A stretch of DNA of 64,000 nt from AP-15 sp963724435 (GTDB taxonomy: Bacteria > Pseudomonadota > Alphaproteobacteria > ATCC43930 > CGMCC-115725), in assembly GCA_963724435.1 (NCBI GenBank), contig CAVRUN010000001.1:372001-436000 (forward strand), given 5' to 3'. Every line of letters begins with the position of its first letter. Within the stretch, counting starts at the first letter, position 1. Below, in pieces: positions 16,331-25,461 of the stretch. Both the position numbers and the translations under genes were made by a program. The notes under the pieces are model-generated. The model saw nothing but the letters and a program-made list of their open reading frames with translations. It ran no database searches and was not told where the DNA came from.

Positions 16331-17275
16331 CGAAAGCCGGGGCAGGCTCTTGGGCTTTTTGCGATGGATCTGTGAACGCACAAGGCGGCCGGCGAGGAAC
16401 TTCTCGTTGGCCTCTGAGCGGTAAGCGGTGTCGGCCCAGACGTCGCTGGCGGTGTTGTTCGGGTCGATCAGCTCGGGCAGCAGCGCGCCGTCGTGGCGCG
16501 CCGCATCGGTGACCGTCCAGCGGCGGATCAGGCGATGCCGGCGATCGATGCCGAGGTGATTTTTGTAACCAAAAGCTGGGACTGCGAGATCAACCCGCGG
16601 TGCGCCCTCGGCGCTCGGTTTGGCCTTGGTGTATTTGACCGTCCAGCGCGCATCGCGGTCCTTCTGGCGCAGTTTGGCCGGCTTTTCAGCCCATGCCGGC
16701 GGAATGCGGCCTTCCTTGATGTCGTGCTTCTCGCCGTCAGTGTTGCGCTGCTTCGGCGCGGCGATGATCGAGGCGTCGATGATTTGGCCGCTCATCGCCA
16801 GAAACCCGGCGGTTGCCAGCACCGCGTCAAAGCGCTCGAACACAACCTCGATTGCCGGCCGGCCGGCGATCCGGGCGCGCGTCAGCGCTTCGCGGAAGCC
16901 CCAGATCGTATTGGCGTCCGGCACCGTGTCGGCCCGCTCGAGGCCGAGAAAGCGCATGAACGACAGCCGGTCGCGGATCAGGTATTCGGTGCGCTCGTCC
17001 GACAGATTATGGCTCGACTGCAGGATCAGCACTTTAAACATCAGCACGTGATCAAACGGTGGCCGGCCACCCCGCAATCGATCCGAGCGCACAACGGCGC
17101 GCTCGAGATCAGCACGAAACCGTTCAAAATCGACCACCGCACCCAGCCGTTCCAGGCTGGCGCCCTTGGCCGAGAGCTGCTTCAGCCGTTCCTCAACATC
17201 AAAAAATCCCGCCTGCCCCCGCATCTCCGCCCCCCAGCGTCGACCCGAGCCATCGAATCACGAACCCGCTAAAAT

Positions 17276-17679
17276 TGCGAGGTTTTTGGAAGTCTCCAGC
17301 TTATGGCAACCGCCGAATTGACCATGATCCAGGGTTTCATTACTGCGGCGGCCCCGGCCGCCGGTGGCGACAATAGCATTGTGATCTCTGTGGGGCCTGA
17401 CCGAGTCGGCAATGCTGCTCGGGCTTACGGCAGCGGCTGTAAAGCAAGTCCCCGAGATCTCTCGGGCATGGCGTCTACCATAGTAGTGCTGGCCTTCAGG
17501 CCGCGACATTCGGTGCAGCGAAAAATATCGCTGGTGGCGCCGCATCCGGCGCAATGCGGGGCGTGGGCGCGGCGGCTTTCGGTGTGGCCCGGATGGTCGG
17601 CGGTCAAGCGGGCAACGACCACCCCTGGCGCGATAAAGGGCCGGTCGGCCGATCGCTCAGCAGAGGAGATCGTAAATGA
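17276..17679 (+). pseudogene. virB6: VirB6, 3' part beyond the IS insertion
   Basis: Right of the IS5 end, coding sequence of the same VirB6 resumes in several frames: MLLGLTAAAVKQVPEISRAW, then after a shift SAGLQAATFGAAKNIAGGAA and SGAMRGVGAAAFGVARMVGG, ending NDHPWRDKGPVGRSLSRGDR and a stop at 17679. The Gly/Ala-rich tail is typical of the cytoplasmic C-terminus of VirB6. The stop overlaps the ATG of the lipoprotein gene. Confidence 0.7.
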
Positions 17680-17824
17680 TCCGGTTTCCATGGCTCGCGT
17701 TTATCCTCTGCTTTCTGGCGTCTTGCGGCAGCACCAGCGATGCACCGCTGCCGATGATTCACCCGGGCGATCCGACTGGGGACTGGTCCCGGACCACCTC
17801 GATTTCGGTGCATTGCCGCAGTGA
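17676..17824 (+). pseudogene. virB7: VirB7-like outer-membrane lipoprotein, frameshifted
   Basis: ATG 17676 opens MIRFPWLAFILCFLASCGST, a lipoprotein signal with lipobox LASC, then DAPLPMIHPGDPT. A shift near 17777 continues WGLVPDHLDFGALPQ-stop at 17824. The short size and its position between virB6 and virB8 identify it as the VirB7 equivalent, which would anchor VirB9 in the outer membrane core complex. Confidence 0.7.
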
Positions 17825-18558
17825 ACGCGATCAGCAAGATGTTGCCGTGGACGGCGAAGCCACTGACCGACGCGGCGAAAAATGCAAAATTCCGCGCAAT
17901 CATGGATCTGTCGGCGGAGCGCGTGATCCTCGGCCGGTCCGCAATCGTTACCGGCCGGGTGATCGGCGGCGTTGGCGCGGCGTGCTTTGCTGCGTCAATT
18001 TTTGGATGGTTACTTTGCTGCCGCTCAAGGCGAGCGAAGTCAAATTTTATCTGGTGGACAAGAGCACCGGGACGATCGGGGAGCCGGTCGGCTCCAGGAT
18101 GCGCCCAAGCTGTTCGGTGCTTCGGTCGAACGGCAATACCTCAAACGCTACATCGAGGCGCGCGAGGGCTGGGTCCCCGAGATGGATCAGCGCGATGACA
18201 GCATCACCAAACTGATGTCGACGCCGGATGAGCAGGCGCGCTACGCGGCCGGTCGCAACGCGCCATTGAGCCCGGCGAAGGCACTCGGCAAGGACGGTCA
18301 TGTCAGTATCGAAAACTTCGGCTTCCACCTGCTGGAGCTCGCCAAGGACGGCGAGACGCGACGCTACCTGGTGCAGTTCGACCGCACCGTATGGCGCGGC
18401 GGGAACAAGGATCCGATGCAGTCGTGGAGTGGGACCGTCGATTTCCAGTGGCATCTCGAATTGCCGATGCGGCCGGACGACCGCAGCGACAATCCAGGCG
18501 GGTTTCAGGTGCTGGGATACAGCGCTAGTTCCGATAGCCCGGACCAAAGAGGCAGTAA
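17821..18558 (+). pseudogene. virB8: VirB8 inner-membrane assembly protein, frameshifted
   Basis: GTG 17821, overlapping the virB7 stop, opens NAISKMLPWTAKPLTDAAKN and KFRAIMDLSAERVILGRSAI. One membrane helix (VGAACFAASIFGWLL) follows, then shifts near 18010-18090 lead into the periplasmic domain: ASEVKFYLVDKSTGTIGEPV, then LFGASVERQYLKRYIEAREG, LLELAKDGETRRYLVQFDRT and FQVLGYSASSDSPDQ. The end overlaps the virB9 ATG. VirB8 nucleates transfer channel assembly. Confidence 0.8.
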
Positions 18559-19527
18559 TGCGCATCGCCGCAACAATCCTGCTCGCCTCGGTCTCGCTTG
18601 CCGCTCTCGGCCAGGCTGCGATCGCGACACCACGCAGAGTGCTGCACAGATCCGTGTCGTACCGTACTCGCCGCTGTTGAGCACCGAAATCGTCGGCGTC
18701 ATTGGCCAATCGACCACGATCACGTTTCCGCCGGGCGAAGCGTCTACCGTGTCGTGCAAACCGGCAAACCCAATAAGGACGGAGCGTTAGCCGACGCGGG
18801 CTGGCAAGGGGCGCCGCCGGCGGAGATCAAGGACACGCCGCTCGGCAATAACCTGACCTTGTGGCCCGTGACGCCCGGCGAAAGCACGATGACTGTCGTC
18901 ACGATGTCATCGGCGGGCGGGCAGAAAGTCTATCCGTTTCGCCTGCTGGCGAAGCCGGATGCCGACGGCGCCGCCGACATGCCCGTGTCGTTCTGAATCT
19001 GATCTTCAAAGGCGGGGCGGCATCAGACCCAGAAACGCCGGCGGGGGCCCGTAAGACTGTCGCGGTTCGGGTGTCGGCGGCGAGGCAGAAGGCCAGCCAG
19101 ATCGCACAGGCCGCAGCCGAGCAGCATTTGCGGACCGACGCCTTCAACGGCGCGAATGGCCTATGCCATTACATTGCCAAGGGAAGGCGGGCCCAATGCG
19201 ATTGAGCCTCGCTGCCCGCTCGACAATAGGCAATGGACGTTGATGCGGTTCCCGAGCCTGTCCGAAAAGCCTGCGGTCTACGTCGTCGGCCAGGACGGCG
19301 GTGAACGGCTGGCGCGGCAACATGGTGTCGGTGATTTTGTCGTGGTCGAAGAGATAGCGCCACAATTCAGGCTGCGGCTCGGTCCGGCTGTCCTCGATAG
19401 CCTCAACACCGCTTACGACCCGGCCGGCAAGCCTGCCGGCACTGGCACTACGGCGGCAACGGTCCGGAGCGAATTCTCCAGGCAAAAGCCCGACGAACGA
19501 ATTTCACGCGAACGAGGAACGGGATGA
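18558..19527 (+). pseudogene. virB9: VirB9 outer-membrane core protein, several frameshifts
   Basis: ATG 18558 opens a signal peptide (MRIAATILLASVSLAALGQA). In changing frames the VirB9 body follows: IRVVPYSPLLSTEIVGVIGQ, VYRVVQTGKPNKDGALADAG, NNLTLWPVTPGESTMTVVTM, QKVYPFRLLAKPDADGAADM, then NAIEPRCPLDNRQWTLMRFP and RLGPAVLDSLNTAYDPAGKP. At least four frameshifts separate these. VirB9 forms the periplasmic/outer-membrane ring with VirB7 and VirB10. Confidence 0.8.
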
Positions 19528-20533
19528 GGATGAAGAGGCTGAACCGCCGCTGTTTTGGAAACGGCGAAAATGCCTGCTGATCGGGCTCGGGGTCGTCGTG
19601 CTGCTGGTTTTCCTGTTCACCCCCGGCAAGCCGTATTACGCGCAGGACGCCCCAAAGGTTCCGGAATCCTACATCGGCGTGGTCGTTCCGTATCAGGCGG
19701 CAAAGACCGAGGCTGTTCCGTCATCGCCGCCGACACCGGCAATCACGCCCGCGCCGGTCGCGGTGCCAGCGCCTCCAATGATGCCGGCCCTTCGTGGCCA
19801 GCAGCCGGCGGTGAGTGCGCCACCCATCCGGCCGGCGATGCTATCTTACGTGGTGCCGCATAGCGACGGCCCAAAACCAGATGATCCGCCGCCCGCCGAT
19901 CCGCCGCAGACCGGGTTGACGTTCAAGGCAGCGAGCCTGCCGGGGATCAAGGCGTCGCCGGCGATCGACGACACCTACCAAGTTGATGTCCGGTCTCCTG
20001 CCTTGCGTGCTCGACACCGCGATCGAAGCCGACCTGTCCGGTCCGCTGCCGTGCCATCTGCCGGCCGGTCTACAGCCCCAAGGGTGTATTGCTGATGGAA
20101 GCGGAGACGCATGTGGTCGGCCGCTATCAGTTATTAAAGACCAATGCCGGCAACCGGCTGCTGGCGGTATCCGACCTATGCGCACACGCCAAACGGCATT
20201 TGGGTCCCCCTGGCAGACGTGCCGCTGGCCGACGATCTCGGGCGCACTGGGTTTGCCGGAGCGGTCGATAATCACTAACTCAAGCGCTTTGGCGGCGCCG
20301 TGATCCTGAGCCTGACGGAGAGCGGCCTTGGCATCCTGCAGGCGGCCGTCGCCAAGGGCGGCAACACTTACATCTCGACCGGCAGCGCCAACAATCTGGC
20401 CGAGCAGATCCTGCAATTGCGGGTCAACATTCCGCCGACCTTTTCCAAGCACTAGGGTGAGACGATCGCGGTCTGGCTCACCGCCCCGATCGACTTTCCC
20501 GACAGCTACAAATTGCGGCAGGTGCGGAAATAA
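19497..20533 (+). pseudogene. virB10: VirB10 energy-coupling protein, frameshifts and amber stop
   Basis: An acidic cytoplasmic N-terminus (DEDEEAEPPLFWKRRK) and one membrane helix (LLIGLGVVVLLVFLF) are followed by a proline-rich periplasmic linker (PPADPPQTGLTFKAASLPG). After shifts come the core motifs LPCVLDTAIEADLSGPLPCH, EAETHVVGRYQLLKTNAGN and GNTYISTGSANNLAEQILQL. TAG at 20453-20455 interrupts FSKH-stop-GETIAVWL where Gln is expected. The end is SYKLRQVRK-stop. No clear start codon is preserved near 19497. Confidence 0.8.
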
Positions 20534-20547
20534 GAAACGGGGAAGTA

Positions 20548-20770
20548 ACACTGCGCCACCTGCTGGCCCCAGTCCAGGATGTGCTCGACGACCCGGCGAC
20601 AACCGAAATCGTCGTGCAGCGGCCGAGTGAGGTTGGGATCGAGCGGCACGGGCAATGGTCCTGGCGCACTGTCGAGGCATTTGATATTCAGCGGCTGGAC
20701 GCGATCGGCCTGTTGGCCGGCTCGCTATTATCCAAACCATTTGATCCGACCCACCCGATCTGCATTCCCA
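20548..20770 (+). pseudogene. virB11: VirB11 traffic ATPase, N-terminal fragment fused to virD4
   Basis: The frame reads LRHLLAPVQDVLDDPATTEI then VVQRPSEVGIERHGQWSWRT, the N-terminal domain of VirB11/TrbB hexameric ATPases. After about 65 residues, near 20770, it changes without a frame break into the middle of a VirD4 protein. The VirB11 nucleotide-binding half and the VirD4 N-terminus are both lost, so one deletion fused them. No standard start codon is evident at the 5' end. Confidence 0.7.
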
Positions 20771-21860
20771 GCGAGGATAGCGGCAAGCCTGATGTCACCG
20801 GCTTCAATGTCCTCGGCTGGATCGATATCACCCATCCCGAGGCCGAATTGCATCTCCGCAGCGCGGTGTCGTGGATTTACGACGAGGCCGCCGCGGCGCG
20901 GACGGCCGGGCCAGGGTGCGGCGAGGATCCCTTTTTCGCCCCGATGGGCAGATCGCTCATCACCTGTTTGCTCGCGCATTTAGTCTGGTGCGATCCGCAA
21001 GCGATCGACATCAGCCTGGCAACCCTTTTGCCGCGGCGATCGCCGTCTCAGAAGAGGAAATACTCCACTCCTCGGAAACATCCGCCGCTCGAGCCGCAAC
21101 CCAATGGCGCGGCGCCTTGCTGCGACGCTGATGAAGTGCAAAGCCGAGGAAACCTTCAGCGGCGTGTTCCTGAACACCGTCAAAGGCGTCGGATGGTTGT
21201 TCACGTCAGCTTATGCCGAATTGGTATCGGAAGGCGACTTCGATCAGCGGGCGCTCCTGATCGGCAACACCACCGTGTTTCTCAATATCAGCCTGCGCAC
21301 CCTCGAGACCACGCCGCCGACCGCCCGCGTCCTGGTCGGAGCGCTGTTGAACACCGTCTACATGGCGGACGGTTGGACAAGAGGACGAATACTCTTCCTC
21401 CTCGACGAAGCGGCGCAGCTTGGCCGCATGAAGACGCTCGAAACCGCCCGCGACATCGGCCGCAAGTATGGCGTCCCGCTGCACGTGCTGTTTCAGTCGG
21501 TCGGCCAGATGGCCGAGGGCTGGGGCCGCGAGGGTACCCGTGCCTGGATAGATGCCGCCGCTTGGATCGGCTATGCCGCGAGCCGTGCAGGGGGGAGCCG
21601 GCAGGGATCTGAGCGACCAGCGCGGCGCTCACGGTGTGCTGGCATGGTCAGAAGGCGACAACCAAGGCCGCCAAAAGCCCTTTGGCCTCAACTTCGGATC
21701 GATTTCGCGCGGCATCAACGTGAACGTGCACGACATCCGCCGCGCGCTGATCGCCGCCGTTGAAATGCAGCAGGATCGGCGCGAGGACGAAATCATCGTC
21801 GCCCCGGCGAGCGGGCTCCCGCTCCGCATCGGCCGCGCGATTTCAGGGGACCCGAAGTGA
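20770..21860 (+). pseudogene. virD4: VirD4/TraG coupling protein, N-terminus deleted, frameshifted
   Basis: VirD4 delivers the relaxosome to the channel. Visible pieces are GFNVLGWIDITHPEAELHLR, EDPFFAPMGRSLITCLLAHL, KCKAEETFSGVFLNTVKGVG, the Walker B strand GRILFLLDEAAQLGRMKTLE, YGVPLHVLFQSVGQMAEGWG, and after a further shift DNQGRQKPFGLNFGSISRGI with DEIIVAPASGLPLRIGRAIS to a stop at 21860. Walker A and the membrane segments are gone. Frameshifts lie near 21040-21110 and 21590. Confidence 0.8.
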
Positions 21861-21911
21861 TTGCGTAACTCGCAACGAACCGTTTCGTCAATTCAGCAGC
21901 GGAGTGAACAC

Positions 21912-22040
21912 ATGACTTATCCGCCAAGGCGGACAGAGCTTAAGATCAACGAGGGACGCATGCAACGGCGCGCCGACGATCAAATGAGGGCGGGCGAGAC
22001 CCCGGAACAAAAGCCTCGCGCTCATCGCCACACACCATAA
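21912..22040 (+). CDS. Possible 42-residue protein between virD4 and relaxase
   Basis: ATG 21912 after a purine-rich stretch (AGCAGCGGAG) opens a 42-codon frame rich in Arg, Gln and Glu (MTYPPRRTELKINEGRMQRR) that ends TAA at 22040. Small basic genes sit at this point in related transfer regions. No family is recognised and it may be a truncated remnant. Confidence 0.3.
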   Translation: MTYPPRRTELKINEGRMQRRADDQMRAGETPEQKPRAHRHTP

Positions 22041-22075
22041 TCCAGGAACTCACGACGATGATGCCTTACGACACA

Positions 22076-22452
22076 ATGGCTAAGAGCCGGCCATCGCGAG
22101 AAGTCCGCGAGGACCGCGCCCGCGCTTTCTGGCAAGCTCAGATTAATGAAGGCGGGCGTGGGCCGCCGAGCACCAGGACAGAACCAATAAACAGGCCGCG
22201 CCGCCGCCAAAACCATCACCCTCGCCGCCGCCTCCGTCGCGCGTTCCTCTGCACGTAGTATCTGCCGAGACGGAATTTGCCGACACCACGCCGCCCATCA
22301 ATCCGGCCGAAATACCGGCTCTCTTTCTGGTGGCGACATCTGTCCTTCGCCTCATCAATGCCGGCACGTCCGACGGAAGCCGCTTCTCGGCTGCCCACAG
22401 GCCAAAGACCGGCCGACCTGGAGGCTCGTATATACCGCAGTCCCGAGTTTGA
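22076..22452 (+). pseudogene. Hypothetical proline-rich protein remnant
   Basis: ATG 22076 gives MAKSRPSREVREDRARAFWQ and AQINEGG, which looks coding (charged, helical). The frame then shifts near 22155 into a proline-rich linker (PPPKPSPSPPPPSRVPLHVV) and AETEFADTTPPINPAEIPAL before a stop at 22452. The composition changes suit a broken small gene of the transfer region. No function is recognised. Confidence 0.35.
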
Positions 22453-22799
22453 CCGATAAGGCCGCGCAAGGTGATCAACTCCTGGCTGCAGTGCAAAGTT
22501 CTCGGAACCCGCTCCTATCGCGATCCTATTGATCGCTGGCACTGTCCCAGGTTGTTCGCGATACCCTCGAAGGGTGTGCAGAAATTTCCTAATACCCTTC
22601 CGCGCGCTTGCGCACCTCACGCCCTCCTCCGTACTTCCTTCCATCACACGCCATCCCTGCACGTATTCCCCATATCTCTACCCTGGATCTGCCTTGGCCA
22701 CCTCGTTTGCTGGAAATCCGCCAATTCATTGCCCTTCGGGGCAACAACGTTTGGGTGCGGAAGTCCACCCCTCTTGGGGCACAGACCAAGGCACTCCTG
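22453..22799. other. Stretch without recognisable gene
   Basis: Open frames here are short and have no family resemblance. The sequence is pyrimidine-rich and less GC-biased than its surroundings. It probably represents eroded DNA of the former transfer element, upstream of the relaxase remnant. Confidence 0.4.
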
Positions 22800-24232
22800 A
22801 CGGAATGCAAAAACGGGTCTGAGTCCCCGAGGTGTTCGGTCTCGATCCGAAGCAGCCGGCACCGGCTGAGGCGGTCCCGAACGTGCTCGCCGGCAAGCGC
22901 GCCGACGAGGGCATGCCCCAAAGCGCCGCCGGCAAGACCTTGCCGAGGGAGGTCGTCGAGGGCGCCCGCAAGCGGTTTAAGGCAGCACCGGGTGTTCCCG
23001 TCGCACTGCGAAGCGACCGCCGACGAAATCGCCCAGCTGGAGAACGGCCGTGGCAAATGGGCGGCTGATCGATAAGGATGATTATCGCCGGCAAATCCAC
23101 GCCACGCGGCTGCCGATCGGGTTTGTCGATATGACGTTTTCGGCCGACAAATCATTGTCGGTTGCCGGGGCATTGGCGCCGACCCAGGCGCGACGCCGTG
23201 TTGTACATCACCGCCATGTCGTGGCCGACACGATGGCCTGTGCCGAGACCCATCTCGGCGTTGCTCGCCGAGGCCAGGGCGGCGGCGATGGCGCGGAGGC
23301 CGGCAACTCGGGTGGATCAGCTTTCAGCACTACACCCGCGCGGCCGGCGGTCGACATCGAGCGGCGGAACCGAGAAGGCCAAGCCTATGCCGACATCCGC
23401 GAAGTGCCGTTGCAGACCGCGGATCCGCAGCTTCACACCCATGGGACGGGTTCAACAGTGTGTTGACCGATAGCGGGCACATCGGCGCGATCGATCTCGA
23501 CCGGCTGGCCGGCGGGTCTAACAGTCTCGGCGCCGACAAACGCCAACGCGCGTGAGATCGGTGCCGCCATTCGGGCCGAGCGGCGCCGGACCGGCGAACT
23601 CGACGACGATGCCAGAGTCTTGGACGCGACCGGCCGCAACGGGACATCTACAAGCTGGCGTTGGCCGTCGGCGATCGCGTGCGCCTCTATGATCGTGTGC
23701 ATGACGTGCTGGTCCCCGGCCGCAAGACCGTTCTCGCCAATAACGGCGAGATCGTCGAAATCAGAGGGCTGACCGGAACCGGCATGATCGTCCGCAACGA
23801 CGCCGGTATCGAGGGCTTGGTCGCGTGGCGTAAGATCCAAGCCCGCCAAGGAGCCCCGGTGCGGCTGACATACGGCTATGCGATGACCGTGGACACGGCG
23901 CAAGGTAGCACGGCGACCGAGTACATCCACGCCCTGCCGTCCGGATCGCACGCGATCCACGGCTTCAAACCCTACACTGCCGCCGCCACCACGAGCGGAC
24001 AAGTTGGATCATCGTCGACGAAGCCTCGGAGCGGCGCCAGCTCGCCAGCCGGTCGATGATCGGGCAGCGTCCGCAAATCCAGGAGCTCGATATATGGCGC
24101 CAAATCGACGAAAATCTCGGCCGCTAGCCAGAAAAGCCAGCGCTCTCGATATGCTGCGTGCGATGGCAGAGGCGCCGCCCCAGGTGTCGCGTCGGATTAT
24201 GCGATATGCCGCGGCGCGCGCGTAATGCGGAG
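22800..24232 (+). pseudogene. TrwC/MobF relaxase-helicase, internally deleted and frameshifted
   Basis: The relaxase nicks the transfer origin and unwinds the strand. N-terminal pieces include VFGLDPKQPAPAEAVPNVLA, LPIGFVDMTFSADKSLSVAG, ALAPTQARRR, EGQAYADIREVPLQTADPQL and VLTDSGHIGAIDLDRLAGG in several frames. Then, without the first helicase half, the C-terminal part appears: LALAVGDRVRLYDRVHDVLV, YGYAMTVDTAQGSTATEYIH (motif VI-like region) and WIIVDEASERRQLASRSMIG. An amber codon at 24125-24127 interrupts ENLGR-stop-PEKP. Intact MobF relaxases are 900 aa or more; under half is left. Confidence 0.75.
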
Positions 24233-24594
24233 CGTTGACTGGGCGAGCTGGGCGAGACAAGGGACAAGGCGGAATACCGCCGCCCACCAGTGTCTGTTGC
24301 GGGGGGACGTTCTGGCGCTGCATCACAGCGCTGCCGGATCATATTGGGCAGCTGTTGACGAAGATGTGCTCGATGCCGGCGGCTCGCGGGAACGACTCAG
24401 AGAGCAGTGCTTCTCTCTGCGCGATGCGCGGTCCGCATGGCGTCATGCCGCGGTAACAGTGTTGGCGCGGCCGACAGCGCGGTTGCGAGTTCGCGATGCT
24501 CGTGCAACCGTGGTAGGCCGTGGGCTTGGCGCTTTCGCGAACGCCGCCGCGTGCAAATTGCTCCCGGTTCGGTCCTGCCTTGCGAGTCATAGCA
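24233..24594. other. Spacer between the dead transfer region and the molybdenum hydroxylase operon
   Basis: No credible gene. The first 40 bp may still be the eroded end of the relaxase (LGELGETRDKAEYR in one frame). The right edge of the former element should fall here. No tRNA gene or attachment repeat was recognised. Any promoter of the following operon must also lie here. Confidence 0.4.
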
Positions 24595-25461
24595 ATGAAA
24601 CCCGCGCCCTTTGATTACCAGGCTCCCGGCACCCTTAACGAAGCAATCGATCTGCTCGCATCGAACCCCGACGCGTTTGTCATCGCTGGGGGACAAAGCC
24701 TGATGCCGCTTCTTGCCTTCCGTTTGGCGACCCCGAACCTGCTGGTCGATCTGCGGCGGCTGCGCGGGCTCGGCAACATTGATATCGGCGATGACGGCCT
24801 GCGGCTCGGCGCGCTGGTACGCTGGCGCGACATCGAGGAAATTCAGCGGTTGGCGACGGCGCATCCGCTGTTGCACGCGGCTGTCGCGCATGTGGCGCAT
24901 TACCAGATCCGCAACCGTGGCACGGTCGGAGGCAGTCTTGCCCATGCCGACCCGGCGGCCGAATTGCCTGGCGTCGCGGTAACCTGCGGGGGTGAAATTA
25001 CCCTCTCCGGCCCGGCCGGATCGCGCACAGTGCGCGCCGGCGATTTTTTCACCGGGGCGTTGTCAACGCTCCGCCAGCCGGACGAGATCATCACCGAGTT
25101 GCACTTGCCGAAATGGCCAACCCGCCGGCACTGGGCCTTTCGAAAATATGCTCGGCGTCAGGGCGATTTCGCCCTCGCTGGCATCCTGCTGTTTTATGAC
25201 GAGGACCGGCAAGGAGCGCTGAGCAATGCGCATGTCGGCGTGATCGGCGCGTGTGCCCGCCCGCATCGGCTGACCGGGGTGGAAACGCTGCTGAACGGCC
25301 ACCCCCTCGATGACGGTCTGATCCGCCAGGCGGCGGCAACGGCCGCAGAAGAGGTTGACCCGCCGGACGATTTGCACGCCGACGCCGCCTACCGTCGCGG
25401 TCTCGTGGCGACGCTCATCGAGCGCGGCTTGCGGGCTGCGGCTCACCAGGGGAATGCGTGA
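24595..25461 (+). CDS. Molybdenum hydroxylase FAD-binding (medium) subunit, CoxM/XdhB-like
   Basis: A 288-residue subunit that carries FAD and passes electrons from the iron-sulfur subunit to the final acceptor. FAD motifs are AGGQSLMPLLAFRLA near residues 35-49 and the RNRGTVGGSLAHADPAAELP loop near 101-120, followed by a CO_deh_flav_C-type domain. ATG 24595 is preferred because the family starts at MKPAPFDYQAP; a longer frame from 24520 is unsupported. The stop TGA overlaps the ATG of the small subunit, and the order M-S-L is that of cox-type operons. The substrate cannot be told from this subunit. Confidence 0.85.
   Translation: MKPAPFDYQAPGTLNEAIDLLASNPDAFVIAGGQSLMPLLAFRLATPNLLVDLRRLRGLGNIDIGDDGLRLGALVRWRDIEEIQRLATAHPLLHAAVAHVAHYQIRNRGTVGGSLAHADPAAELPGVAVTCGGEITLSGPAGSRTVRAGDFFTGALSTLRQPDEIITELHLPKWPTRRHWAFRKYARRQGDFALAGILLFYDEDRQGALSNAHVGVIGACARPHRLTGVETLLNGHPLDDGLIRQAAATAAEEVDPPDDLHADAAYRRGLVATLIERGLRAAAHQGNA

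Larger units (their letters stand above)
15021..17224 (-). pseudogene. IS5-family transposase, disrupted by IS481-family insertion
   Basis: The N-terminal piece (17224 to about 16337) reads MRGQAGFFDVEERLKQLSAK, GGRPPFDHVLMFKVLILQSS, VPDANTIWGFREALTRA and IIDASIIAAPKQRN. The catalytic Asp region DVWADTAYRS follows, then SQIHRKKPKSLPRLS where the IS481 element interrupts it. The C-terminal piece (15247 to 15021) continues KPMPHRTARANARKSAVRAA, VEHVFARQKGPMGLFIRTIG and NLLYNMQRMVWLTHQIAPT. Excising the nested element and one copy of CGAAAG nearly restores the gene; one extra base change is needed to regain frame. About 365 residues originally. Confidence 0.85.
14945..17275. mobile_element. IS5-family insertion sequence inserted in virB6 (carries a nested IS481-family element)
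   Basis: The element carries a minus-strand IS5-family transposase (15021-17224, interrupted). Its outer ends are approximate: a short imperfect inverted repeat starting TTTAGC is visible at 14946 and, on the opposite strand, ending GCTAAA at 17273. A target duplication could not be settled (AATT-like sequence on both sides). virB6 coding sequence lies on both flanks. Without the nested element of 1083 bp and its 6-bp duplication, it would be about 1.24 kb, a normal IS5-family size. Confidence 0.75.

Noticed and set aside
10184..24127. Possible recoding of TAG as glutamine (amber suppression) because several genes have TAG at Gln positions
   Set aside because: Intact genes in the same window use TAG as their normal stop (for example at 1083-1085, 2173-2175, 5054-5056, 33492-33494, 34847-34849), and the genes with internal TAG also carry frameshifts. 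Decay is the simpler explanation.
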